A DNA stretch of 48,224 nt from Clostridium thailandense (GTDB lineage Bacteria; Bacillota; Clostridia; Clostridiales; Clostridiaceae), in assembly GCF_019207025.1 (NCBI RefSeq), contig NZ_JAEEGC010000101.1, forward strand, positions 1-48,224. Direction: 5' to 3'. Within the stretch, counting starts at the first letter, position 1. Each line of letters opens with the position of its first letter. Of this stretch, positions 1 through 8,631 are shown one piece after another. The notes below the pieces were generated by a model. The model made no database searches, had not been told where the DNA came from, and saw only the letters and a program-made list of their open reading frames with translations. Both the position numbers and the translations under genes were made by a program.

Positions 1-98
1 GACTATGGGTGTCTATATAGACAAACAATGAGAATACTTAATTTATAGTTCGGTATACAAATCCATATTTATGTCAAGAATTTAGCAGAGGTGATATT

Positions 99-1622
99 AT
101 GGCAGTAAAAATAAATGCTGCTACCTTTACTGGAATAGAAGGAGTAATGGTTTCTGTAGAGGTTGATATTGAGAGAGGACTACCTTGCTTTAATATTGTA
201 GGACTTGCAGACACATCTGTTAAGGAATCAAAAGAGAGAGTTAGAGCAGCTATAGTAAATTCTGGTTTTGAATTTCCTATAAATAGAATAATAATTAATC
301 TTGCTCCAGCTGATGTAAAAAAGGTAGGCTCATTATTTGATTTACCTATTGCTATAGGAATATTGATGGCCACAGAGCAAATAAGTTTTGAAGATTCAGA
401 CGATTTCTTGATAATTGGAGAATTATCTCTCTCTGGAGATTTAAAAGGAGTTAAAGGAGTATTACCTATTGCAATGGAAAGTAAAAACAACGATTTAAAG
501 AATTTTATTATTCCTTTTGATAATTCAGAAGAATCCTCCATTGTAAATGAAGTGAATATTTATCCTTTTCAAAATTTGAGAGAAGTAATTTCTTATATTA
601 AATATAGAGATTTAATGCCATATTCTTCTAAGCAATTAAAATACGACAGTGAAAGTAAAGTGGATTTTCAAGATGTAATAGGTCAAGAAAGCTGTAAAAG
701 AGCTGTGGAAGTTGCGGCTGCAGGAAATCACAATATGCTAATGGTTGGACCTCCAGGAAGTGGAAAAACTATGATAGCACAGAGAATAGCAACTATTTTA
801 CCGCCATTAAGTTATGAAGAGGCTTTAGAGGTGACTAAAATTTATAGTGTTTCTGGAAATTTAGAAAAAAACATAGGACTTATGTACAAAAGACCTTTTA
901 GAAGTCCCCATCATACAGTTACTTCTACAGCATTAATAGGTGGAGGAACCAATTTAACGCCTGGAGAAGTATCCTTAGCACAAAATGGAGTATTGTTTTT
1001 AGATGAGGTTCTAGAATTTAAAAGGAGTGTTTTGGAAGTTTTAAGGCAGCCTATGGAGGATGGAAATGTTAAGATAAGTAGGTTATCAGGAACAGTTACT
1101 TATCCAAGCAATTTTATGACTATTATTTCCACTAATCCTTGCAAATGTGGTTTCTATGGCTCTCCGCGAACCTGTACTTGTAGTGAATATGAAAGAAGGA
1201 AATATATAAATAAACTGTCAGGGCCTTTATTAGATAGAATAGATCTATTTACTTTTGTAAGCTCCCTTTCTTTTGATGAGATTAGGAATAAGTCTAAACA
1301 TAAAGTAGAATCATCAAAAAATATTAGGGAAAGAGTTGAAAAAGCAAGAAAAATACAAAAAGAGAGATTTAAAAATGATAAAATATATTGTAATTCCCAA
1401 ATGGATAGTAGACTTATAAAAAAACATTGTAAGTTAAATAATAAATCAAGCAGAATAATAGAAAAAATATATAATAGATATTCATTAAGTACAAGGGCAT
1501 ATAGCAGGATATTGAAAGTCTCTAGGACTATAGCAGATTTAGATAATAGGGAAAGTATAGAAGAAAGCCATATAGTAGAAGCTCTTCAATATAGAAAATT
1601 TTTGAATGAAGAAATTATTTGA
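99..1622 (+). CDS. comM: ComM/YifB-family AAA+ ATPase (Mg-chelatase-like)
   Basis: The 507-residue protein has the family's usual length and order: an N-terminal Lon-protease-like domain (about 1-170), an AAA+ module with Walker A GPPGSGKT at 217-224 and Walker B GVLFLDEV at 297-304, a cysteine cluster (C348, C350, C359, C361), a probable arginine-finger motif GPLLDRIDL near 375-383 and a C-terminal Mg-chelatase helical domain. In naturally transformable bacteria ComM is a hexameric helicase that promotes branch migration during integration of donor DNA; in clostridia the role is untested. The ATG follows GAGGTGATATT. The next + strand gene is dprA, another recombination-associated gene, after a minus-strand block. 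The magnesium-chelatase name often given to this family is misleading. Sure of the family, less of the role. Confidence 0.93.
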   Translation: MAVKINAATFTGIEGVMVSVEVDIERGLPCFNIVGLADTSVKESKERVRAAIVNSGFEFPINRIIINLAPADVKKVGSLFDLPIAIGILMATEQISFEDSDDFLIIGELSLSGDLKGVKGVLPIAMESKNNDLKNFIIPFDNSEESSIVNEVNIYPFQNLREVISYIKYRDLMPYSSKQLKYDSESKVDFQDVIGQESCKRAVEVAAAGNHNMLMVGPPGSGKTMIAQRIATILPPLSYEEALEVTKIYSVSGNLEKNIGLMYKRPFRSPHHTVTSTALIGGGTNLTPGEVSLAQNGVLFLDEVLEFKRSVLEVLRQPMEDGNVKISRLSGTVTYPSNFMTIISTNPCKCGFYGSPRTCTCSEYERRKYINKLSGPLLDRIDLFTFVSSLSFDEIRNKSKHKVESSKNIRERVEKARKIQKERFKNDKIYCNSQMDSRLIKKHCKLNNKSSRIIEKIYNRYSLSTRAYSRILKVSRTIADLDNRESIEESHIVEALQYRKFLNEEII

Positions 1623-1680
1623 AGTCTATTTTATAATACATAAAAATGTGTTATGAAACAATTTTTTTAGTTTTATTATG

Positions 1681-1717
1681 CATATAAGTTCATATTTTTA
1701 AGATATAAACTTATATG
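1681..1717. repeat. Palindrome, 10-bp arms, downstream of the zinc-ribbon gene
   Basis: CATATAAGTT (1681-1690) and AACTTATATG (1708-1717) are perfect inverted arms around a 17-nt A/T-rich loop. It lies between the convergent ends of comM and the minus-strand zinc-ribbon gene. No clean U-run follows on either strand, so it is a poor classical terminator. A palindrome with nearly the same arms lies on the other side of the small gene (2014-2038). Confidence 0.6.
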
Positions 1718-1729
1718 TATAATAAACTG

Positions 1730-1921
1730 TTATTTTTCAGTGATTTTCTTTTTGGGAACTATTATATCTTCGCTGTTAACGAAACAATTGCAAAAAGAAC
1801 AATGAAAAGATTTTGTTATAATCTTTACAACATCTCCATTATTATTGGTCTCTTCTCGTTCACATGTACTCTCTATCATATCTCTTAGTAAACCGCATTT
1901 AGGGCAAATATCAACAGACAT
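1730..1921 (-). CDS. Small zinc-ribbon protein, unknown function
   Basis: This 63-residue protein starts MSVDICPKCG and carries two CxxC knuckles (C6/C9 and C41/C44), the pattern of a single zinc ribbon. A short charged linker with TNNNGD separates them and the tail is lysine-rich (VPKKK). A strong GGAGGT sits 6 nt before the ATG on the minus strand, and a TTTATA-17 nt-TATAAT promoter candidate lies at 1966-1994, so I consider the gene real despite its size. I do not recognise a named family. Tiny zinc ribbons of this kind often bind nucleic acid or partner proteins, but nothing here shows which. It is transcribed against comM and flanked by two related palindromes. Confidence 0.75.
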   Translation of the reverse strand: MSVDICPKCGLLRDMIESTCEREETNNNGDVVKIITKSFHCSFCNCFVNSEDIIVPKKKITEK

Positions 1922-1965
1922 TAAAATTACCTCCTTAGTTCATAAAAGTTAATTTATCTGATTAT

Positions 1966-1994
1966 ATTATACAATTTATTACAATAATTATAAA
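1966..1994 (-). promoter_or_regulatory. Promoter candidate for the zinc-ribbon gene
   Basis: Read on the minus strand: TTTATA (1994-1989), 17-nt spacer, TATAAT (1971-1966). It lies about 45 nt upstream of the start codon. The region is very A/T-rich, so chance matches are likely. Confidence 0.35.
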
Positions 1995-2013
1995 GTATTA
2001 CATGTATAAAAAA

Positions 2014-2038
2014 TACATATAAGTATAACTTATATGTA
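2014..2038. repeat. Palindrome, 11-bp arms with 3-nt loop
   Basis: TACATATAAGT (2014-2024), loop ATA, ACTTATATGTA (2028-2038) form a perfect hairpin. It shares the CATATAAGT/ACTTATATG arms with the palindrome at 1681-1717, so the zinc-ribbon gene is bracketed by two related palindromes. Confidence 0.65.
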
Positions 2039-2066
2039 ACTCAATTGAGATAAACTTTTTGTCTTA

Positions 2067-2094
2067 AGAAAGCTCAAGGTATAATGGGCTTTCT
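2067..2094. terminator. Terminator-like hairpin after the endonuclease IV-like gene
   Basis: AAGAAAGC (from 2067) pairs with GCTTTCTT (ending at 2094), immediately beyond the minus-strand stop codon at 2095-2097. The U-tract is weak on both strands, so efficiency is uncertain. Confidence 0.5.
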
Positions 2095-2922
2095 TTATAT
2101 ATTGGAAAGTTTTTCATAGGTCTCTTTTAATAGAAGAGCATCTTTCTCCAGTATAGGACTTTCACAGATTATACAGCCTTTTATATTAAAGTCTTTTAAG
2201 GCTCTTAAGCAAGCAACAAAGTTAAAGTCACTCTCTAAAAAAGGAAGATGATTTCGCTCTCCTTTTTCACTATAATTTATTCCAGATAAGTGAATATGCA
2301 AATCTTCTAAGGCTAATTTACCTAATTCAATTTGTATGTATTGTAGAATCTGAGCAAAATCATCGTAACTTTTTAGCTTACCGTTATGTCTTGCATGTAT
2401 ATGAGAAAAATCTATACATAGTTTGCAAGTAGGTATTTCTTTACATAGAGAAACTAATTCTTCAAGACTTCCAAATTGAGTTCCTTTTCCAGTAGTTTCT
2501 AGTCTGTAATCTACACCATTAGAGGGCAATTTAAGTAAATTTTCTTTTATAGTTTTATAAGTCTCTTCTTTAGAATCTTTTAGATAAAAACCGGGATGAA
2601 AGATTAGGCTTCTGCCATCTACTTTTGAAATTCCATTAGCACCTTTAATTATTCTTTCAATAGATTGTAATTGCTTATCCTCTTCATCTGCATTTAGGTT
2701 TATATAATATGAACCGTGAGCAGAAAGATAAAAATCGTTTTCTAACTTTGTTTTTAATATTAAATCCTTATTTTTATCAGTAACGTTAACAGAGCGTACA
2801 AATGGAAGTTCCATAGCATCAAGACCAATAGATTTTAGGTACTTAATACCAGAAGAATAGTTAAATTTTTGTGAACCATCGCCAATCGGTATTCCGGATA
2901 TTCCAAACAATAATTTATCCAT
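2095..2922 (-). CDS. Endonuclease IV-like (AP endonuclease 2 family) TIM-barrel protein
   Basis: The 275-residue protein has the xylose-isomerase-like TIM barrel of the AP endonuclease 2 family. Candidate metal-ligand motifs occur in the expected order: LSAHGSYYINL near 67-77, FHPG near 108, ETTGKGTQFGS near 142, CIDFSHIHARHNG near 169, HIHLSGINYSEKGERNHLP near 208 and a final ICESP. True Nfo enzymes cleave DNA at abasic sites using a three-zinc centre, and the spacing here is close to Nfo. It could be a divergent endonuclease IV or another metal-dependent TIM-barrel enzyme. The ATG follows AGAAAGGATG. It lies 21 nt behind the metallo-hydrolase gene, so the two probably share a transcript. 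Confidence 0.8.
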   Translation of the reverse strand: MDKLLFGISGIPIGDGSQKFNYSSGIKYLKSIGLDAMELPFVRSVNVTDKNKDLILKTKLENDFYLSAHGSYYINLNADEEDKQLQSIERIIKGANGISKVDGRSLIFHPGFYLKDSKEETYKTIKENLLKLPSNGVDYRLETTGKGTQFGSLEELVSLCKEIPTCKLCIDFSHIHARHNGKLKSYDDFAQILQYIQIELGKLALEDLHIHLSGINYSEKGERNHLPFLESDFNFVACLRALKDFNIKGCIICESPILEKDALLLKETYEKLSNI

Positions 2923-2943
2923 TAAAAATCATCCTTTCTAAAC

Positions 2944-3747
2944 TTAAAGGTATAATATTTCAAGATCATTAGGAACAATAATATTACCTTGGAAATACTT
3001 GCGGCCTTCTTCAAAATAAAGTTTCTTCTTTTTAAATATATTATTATCTTCAGTATGAATTAAGATTAAATTTTTTGCATTTAATTTAGAGGCATTTTCA
3101 CAAGCATCTTTAACTGTAGAATGAAACTTTTCATAAGGTTTAAAAGTATTTCTTTGAGAGTATAAGCAAAATGCCTCATGCATTAGATAATCTACATTAT
3201 AGGTGTAATCATACAATTTGTCATTGTATGGTTCATCGCCTAAAAAGGTAAAGGTTTTTCCGTTAAATAATTTTGTAGCAAAACCAAATTGAAGATGTTT
3301 TTTACTTTTAATATCAAAGAAGTTTATGTTATAACCTATTATGTTAACTGAAAAATCATCAGAAATTTCTTCAAAAAGTATTCTATTATCAATATAATCA
3401 GTAAATTTTTTTTGAAGTAATAAAGAGGATATGGTTTTAATTATATAAACTACTTCTTTATGACAATAAATATGTAAGTTGCCTTCATAATTTTCATTTA
3501 ATATCTGCTGAGCAACAGCTCTAATCACCCATATTATTCCAGTTATGTGATCGTTATGACTATGCGATATAAAAACATTATGAATTCTGTTAATAGGTAT
3601 ATTAGTTTTCTCTAAATTTGAAAGTATTGTATTTCCACCACCAACATCTACCAAAAAATGCTCATCATTTTTAGAAAGTGTAAAACATGTGTTGTAGCAT
3701 TTAGTGACCATTGCAGATCCTGTACCTAATATAACCAGTTTTTCCAA
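2944..3747 (-). CDS. Metallo-beta-lactamase-fold hydrolase, RNase Z-like
   Basis: This 267-residue protein shows the hallmark zinc motif HSHNDH near residues 61-66, an N-terminal GTGSA strand-turn like RNase Z/ElaC proteins, FLGDEPY in the middle (the usual metal-bridging Asp region), MHEAF, a late FHST and a C-terminal IHTED. These features fit the RNase Z-like branch. It lacks an obvious tRNA-binding exosite, so I do not call it RNase Z. The start is TTG: AAAGGAG lies 9 nt upstream and no ATG fits better. It precedes the endonuclease IV-like gene on the minus strand with a 21-nt gap. Both products look like metal-dependent phosphoesterases, but no substrate can be named. Confidence 0.82.
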   Translation of the reverse strand: MEKLVILGTGSAMVTKCYNTCFTLSKNDEHFLVDVGGGNTILSNLEKTNIPINRIHNVFISHSHNDHITGIIWVIRAVAQQILNENYEGNLHIYCHKEVVYIIKTISSLLLQKKFTDYIDNRILFEEISDDFSVNIIGYNINFFDIKSKKHLQFGFATKLFNGKTFTFLGDEPYNDKLYDYTYNVDYLMHEAFCLYSQRNTFKPYEKFHSTVKDACENASKLNAKNLILIHTEDNNIFKKKKLYFEEGRKYFQGNIIVPNDLEILYL

Positions 3748-3862
3748 TAGTAAAAACTCCTTTCATTTGATAAGACAATGTTAATGCTTTTTTATAAACA
3801 AATAATAATATAACATAGAATTAAAGAGAAAACTAGAACATTTATTATATATATAAAACATG

Positions 3863-3890
3863 TTGGGTAAGATGAATAAAAGTATATGAT
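3863..3890 (+). promoter_or_regulatory. Promoter candidate for dprA
   Basis: TTGGGT (3863-3868), 16-nt spacer, TATGAT (3885-3890), 44 nt before the dprA ATG. A plausible sigma-A promoter in the divergent region between dprA and the minus-strand hydrolase. Confidence 0.4.
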
Positions 3891-3934
3891 TCTGACAAGA
3901 ATTTTACATAATATATCAGTATAAGGAGAAAAAA

Positions 3935-5023
<1,089 letters not shown>

Positions 5024-5132
5024 TTAGGTCAATAAATAAGGTATATTTGTTTAGATAAAGAATAGTATTTATTAAATGTAAAGAAAATATATAATTAGTA
5101 CATAATTAGTTAAAAATAAGGGGGTGCAAACA

Positions 5133-5159
5133 CTTCGGTAGATTTAGTAATTACCGGAG
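5133..5159 (+). promoter_or_regulatory. Hairpin sequestering the topA ribosome binding site
   Basis: CTTCGGTA (5133-5140) pairs with TACCGGAG (5152-5159), eight pairs including one G-U, with an 11-nt loop. The 3' arm contains GGAG (5156-5159), placed 6 nt before the topA ATG. When folded, the only good Shine-Dalgarno of topA is paired. Confidence 0.6.
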
Positions 5160-5165
5160 CACGAA

Positions 5166-7283
5166 ATGGGACAAAAATTAGTTATAGTAGAATCACCAGC
5201 AAAAGCAAAAACCATAGGAAAGTATTTAGGTAAAAACTATGTAGTGGAAGCATCTATGGGACATGTAAGAGATCTTCCTAAAAGTCAATTAGGAGTTGAT
5301 ATAGAAAATGAATATAATCCTAAATATATAACTATAAGAGGTAAGGGAGAGTTACTTGATAAATTAAAAAAAGAAGCTAAGAAAAGTGAAAAGGTATACT
5401 TGGCAACAGACCCTGATAGAGAAGGTGAAGCGATTTCATGGCATTTAGCGCATATATTAAAATTAGATGAACAAGAAAAGTGTAGAATAGAATTTAATGA
5501 AATTACTAAAAATGCTATTAAGAATGCTATAAAAGAGCCAAGGCAAATAGATATAGATTTAGTTAATGCACAGCAAGCTAGGAGAGTTTTAGATAGATTA
5601 GTTGGTTATAAAATCAGTCCTATACTTTGGAGAAAAGTAAAATGGGGCTTAAGTGCAGGAAGAGTTCAGTCGGTTGCCCTTAGAATGATATGTGATAGAG
5701 AAAAGGAAATATTAAATTTTATACCTAAGGAGTATTGGACAGTTGAGTGTTCGCTTTACAAGGAAAATTCTAAGAAAAGTTTTAGCGTTAGGCTTACTAC
5801 ATTAGGAAAAAAGAAAATTGAAATTAGCAGTAAAGAAGAAGTAGATAAAATTATAAAAGAATTGAAATGTGGAGAATTTGTAGTAAAGAGTATAAAGAAA
5901 ACATCAAAAAACAAAAATCCGCTTCCACCTTTTACTACAAGTACTTTACAGCAAGATTCTTATAAAAAGTTAAATTTTGCTACAAAAAGAACTATGTCAG
6001 TTGCACAACAATTATATGAAGGCATGGATGTGAAAGGATATGGAGCAGTAGGTCTTATAACATACATGAGAACGGACTCTGTTAGAATATCAAATGAAGC
6101 TCAAGACGTATGTAAAAGTTTCATATCAGAACAATACGGAGATGATTATGTACCTAAAGAAGCTAGAGTGTATAAAGGTAAAAAAAATTCGCAGGATGCG
6201 CATGAAGCTATAAGGCCAACGCATGTAGAAATAACACCTGAAATTGCTAAAGCTAACATGAAGGATGAACAGTATAAATTATACACTTTGATTTGGAATA
6301 GGTTTGTTGCAAGTCAAATGTCTTCTTGTATAATGGATATTACTTCAATAAATATAGTTAACGGAGAATATGGACTTAAGGCAAGTGGTTCAATTGTAAA
6401 GTTTGATGGGTTCATGAAAGTGTATGAATATTCTACTGAAGAAGAAAAGGAAGATATAACTTTACCAAAACTAGAGGAAAATGAAAATCTTATAAAAAAA
6501 TCTATAGATGGAAAACAACATTTTACTCAACCACCAGCAAAGTTTTCTGAAGCTTCTCTTGTTAAGACTTTGGAGGAAAATGGTATAGGAAGGCCGAGCA
6601 CTTATGCCCCAATTATATCTACTTTATTAGAAAGAAAGTATGTTGAAAGGGAAAAGAAAACATTAAAGCCAACAGAACTTGGAGAAATAGTAAATACCAT
6701 ATTAAGCGAATACTTTAAACAAATAGTAGATTTAGACTTCACTGTGGAAATGGAAGAAAAATTAGATAATGTAGAAGAAGGAAATGAAAATTGGAAGAAG
6801 GTTGTAAATGAGTTTTTTACACCTCTTAAAGATGCTATAGAGATAGCAGAAAAAGAAGTAGCTAAAATTACTATAGAGGATAAAGTTACAGATATAGTAT
6901 GCGAAAAATGTGGGAGAAATATGGTAATTAAACAAGGGAGATTTGGGGATTTTCTTGCTTGCCCAGGATACCCTGATTGCAAAAATACTAAACCATTAGT
7001 GGAAGAATTAGATGTTAAGTGCCCTAAATGTGACGGAAAAGTTTTAGTTAAGAGAAGTAAAAAAGGAAGAAAGTTTTATGGGTGTAGTAATTATCCAGAA
7101 TGTGATTTTGTAAGTTGGTTTGAGCCATCTGCAGAAAAGTGTTCAGTTTGTGGAAGTTTAATGGTTAAGAAATATAATAAATCTAAAGGTAATTATCTAG
7201 AATGTACTAATGATGAGTGCAAGAATAAGGAATATAAAATAAAAAATACAAGTAATGCTTCAGATGATAATAATAATGAATAA
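5166..7283 (+). CDS. topA: DNA topoisomerase I (type IA)
   Basis: This 705-residue topoisomerase I relaxes negative supercoils by passing strands through a transient 5'-phosphotyrosyl break. The Toprim domain starts KLVIVESPAKAKTIGKYLG and carries DPDREGE at 82-88. The catalytic tyrosine is Y300 in GLITYMRTDS. The C-terminus has three zinc ribbons, opening with CEKCG, CPKCD and CSVCG, then a short acidic tail. Length is normal for Firmicutes. The ATG is fixed by GGAG 6 nt upstream; that ribosome binding site lies inside a hairpin (5133-5159), suggesting translational control. dprA lies upstream and codY downstream, a common Firmicutes order. Confidence 0.98.
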   Translation: MGQKLVIVESPAKAKTIGKYLGKNYVVEASMGHVRDLPKSQLGVDIENEYNPKYITIRGKGELLDKLKKEAKKSEKVYLATDPDREGEAISWHLAHILKLDEQEKCRIEFNEITKNAIKNAIKEPRQIDIDLVNAQQARRVLDRLVGYKISPILWRKVKWGLSAGRVQSVALRMICDREKEILNFIPKEYWTVECSLYKENSKKSFSVRLTTLGKKKIEISSKEEVDKIIKELKCGEFVVKSIKKTSKNKNPLPPFTTSTLQQDSYKKLNFATKRTMSVAQQLYEGMDVKGYGAVGLITYMRTDSVRISNEAQDVCKSFISEQYGDDYVPKEARVYKGKKNSQDAHEAIRPTHVEITPEIAKANMKDEQYKLYTLIWNRFVASQMSSCIMDITSINIVNGEYGLKASGSIVKFDGFMKVYEYSTEEEKEDITLPKLEENENLIKKSIDGKQHFTQPPAKFSEASLVKTLEENGIGRPSTYAPIISTLLERKYVEREKKTLKPTELGEIVNTILSEYFKQIVDLDFTVEMEEKLDNVEEGNENWKKVVNEFFTPLKDAIEIAEKEVAKITIEDKVTDIVCEKCGRNMVIKQGRFGDFLACPGYPDCKNTKPLVEELDVKCPKCDGKVLVKRSKKGRKFYGCSNYPECDFVSWFEPSAEKCSVCGSLMVKKYNKSKGNYLECTNDECKNKEYKIKNTSNASDDNNNE

Positions 7284-7339
7284 TAATAGACAGAATGCAA
7301 AAAATAATAATAATTGTGTCGAATCTCATAAAATTACTG

Positions 7340-7368
7340 TTGAAATGTAATTACTATTATGTTATCAT
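7340..7368 (+). promoter_or_regulatory. Promoter candidate for codY
   Basis: TTGAAA (7340-7345), exactly 17 nt, TATCAT (7363-7368). It gives a leader of about 165 nt before codY. The intergenic stretch 7284-7539 otherwise holds only a CodY-box candidate and A/T-rich sequence. Confidence 0.55.
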
Positions 7369-7482
7369 ATTAAAGAATAAGAAATAATTCTAAATATTTT
7401 AAAAAGTCTAAATTGTTAGTATAATCATCTTGCTTATTTTAGAAAACAATAGAAAAAGATATACAGGTCTTATATAGCACTT

Positions 7483-7497
7483 AATGATTTGAAAATT
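7483..7497 (+). promoter_or_regulatory. Candidate CodY box in the codY leader
   Basis: AATGATTTGAAAATT matches the published CodY consensus AATTTTCWGAAAATT at 12 of 15 positions. It lies 43 nt upstream of the codY start, downstream of the candidate promoter, where bound CodY could act as a roadblock. The A/T richness of the genome weakens the match. Confidence 0.4.
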
Positions 7498-7539
7498 TGA
7501 ATTTTATATATGAAAGAAGATGTTTAAGGAGGAATAAAA

Positions 7540-8316
7540 ATGACATCATTATTAAATAAAACAAGAATGTTAAATAAAATACTGCAAAAATCAGGCACAG
7601 AACCAGTAGTTTTTGATGATATATGCAAACTATTAAGTGAAGTATTAAATTGCAATGTTTATATAAGCAGTAGAAAAGGAAAAATACTAGGTTATAATTT
7701 TTCAACAGGTTTTGAATGTGACGAAGTGAAAGAGAAAGTAATAAATGAAAAGAGATTTCCAGAGCAGTACAATAATAAATTGTTAAATATTCATGAAACA
7801 TTACCAAATTCAACAACTCACGGTAATTGCGTGTTTGAGGAAGGTAAGTCCTGTGGTATCGAAAACAAACTAACTACAATTGTACCTATTATTGGAAATA
7901 GAGAAAGACTAGGAACTTTATTGATTGCTAGATTTGATGAAGCTTTTACAGATGAAGACTTAGTTTTATCTGAATATAGTGCTACAATTATTGGACTTGA
8001 AATATTAAGAGCTAAGCATGATGAAATTGAAGAAGAAGCTAGAAAAAAGGCAGTTGTACAGCTTGCAATAGGCACCCTTTCTTATTCGGAATTGGAAGCA
8101 GTAGAACATATCTTTAATGAATTAGATGGAAATGAAGGTTTACTAGTAGCTTCTAAAATAGCGGACAAAGTTGGTATTACAAGATCTGTTATAGTTAATG
8201 CATTAAGAAAATTTGAGAGTGCTGGAGTTATTGAATCAAGATCTCTAGGAATGAAAGGTACACATATAAGAATACTTAACGAAAAATTACTTGATGAATT
8301 AAAGAAAATAAAGTAA
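7540..8316 (+). CDS. codY: GTP- and branched-chain-amino-acid-responsive regulator CodY
   Basis: The 258-residue length is that of the family. The N-terminal GAF domain (about 1-155) binds isoleucine, leucine and valine. The C-terminal winged helix, around [21 protein letters not shown] (about 203-223), ends with the typical [13 protein letters not shown]. CodY represses transport, amino-acid biosynthesis and, in clostridia, often toxin and sporulation genes when nutrients are plentiful. The ATG follows AAGGAGGAATAAAA. A strong terminator (8319-8350) closes the gene. The topA-codY-rpsB order is widespread in clostridia. Confidence 0.98.
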   Translation: MTSLLNKTRMLNKILQKSGTEPVVFDDICKLLSEVLNCNVYISSRKGKILGYNFSTGFECDEVKEKVINEKRFPEQYNNKLLNIHETLPNSTTHGNCVFEEGKSCGIENKLTTIVPIIGNRERLGTLLIARFDEAFTDEDLVLSEYSATIIGLEILRAKHDEIEEEARKKAVVQLAIGTLSYSELEAVEHIFNELDGNEGLLVASKIADKVGITRSVIVNALRKFESAGVIESRSLGMKGTHIRILNEKLLDELKKIK

Positions 8317-8318
8317 TC

Positions 8319-8350
8319 AAAATGGAGAATTATATTAATTCTCCATTTTT
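8319..8350 (+). terminator. Terminator after codY
   Basis: AATGGAGAATTA and TAATTCTCCATT form a perfect 12-bp stem with a 3-nt loop, followed by a U-run. Confidence 0.85.
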
Positions 8351-8495
8351 GATGTATTGAAATATTCAAATTGTATAGCATAAAATTGTAAATTTTAGAT
8401 AATAATAATAACTAGAGTATAAGGTTAGTAAATATTTTATGATTATATTACATTAAATAATTTTAAATTTATCTATGTAAAATTGAAAATTATTG

Positions 8496-8524
8496 TTGAA
8501 TAGCTTTAACTCATATGATATACT
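8496..8524 (+). promoter_or_regulatory. Promoter of rpsB
   Basis: TTGAAT (8496-8501), exactly 17 nt, TATACT (8519-8524): a strong sigma-A promoter. Transcription should start near 8531, giving a leader of about 100 nt. The stretch 8351-8495 upstream shows nothing else that I recognise. Confidence 0.75.
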
Positions 8525-8530
8525 ACAAAA

Positions 8531-8631
8531 GGTAGAAAAATACACACACTACCCAATTTATAAAATGGTGCCAAACAAGGTATTTTATAAATATGACGGT
8601 AGTGGAGGAGAAACCTAGGAGGGAAAATATT
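8531..8631 (+). promoter_or_regulatory. Structured rpsB leader with mutually exclusive pairings
   Basis: CACTACC (8547-8553) is fully complementary to GGTAGTG (8598-8604) and encloses a second stem, TTATAAAAT (8558-8566) with ATTTTATAA (8582-8590). Its CTACC can instead pair with GGTAG at 8531-8535. The structure ends just before the ribosome binding site GGAGGG. It fits a ribosomal-protein autoregulatory leader, presumably binding S2; that is inference. Confidence 0.55.

Noticed and set aside
1..48. In-frame open stretch at the left edge, ending TAG at 46-48
   Set aside because: Fifteen codons with no recognisable protein end; this could be the tail of a gene outside the window but cannot be supported.
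74..541. Minus-strand ORF (155 codons) over the start of comM
   Set aside because: Antisense shadow of the conserved N-terminal domain; composition is that of a mirror frame.
5124..5141. Five-codon leader peptide GTG-CAA-ACA-CTT-CGG before topA
   Set aside because: The only purine-rich sequence touches the GTG itself, leaving no spacing for ribosome binding. I keep it only as an idea in the topA hairpin finding.
8593..8631. N-terminal extension of rpsB by 13 codons
   Set aside because: The extension overlaps the structured leader, and the Shine-Dalgarno lies inside it just before the ATG at 8632, where S2 proteins normally start.
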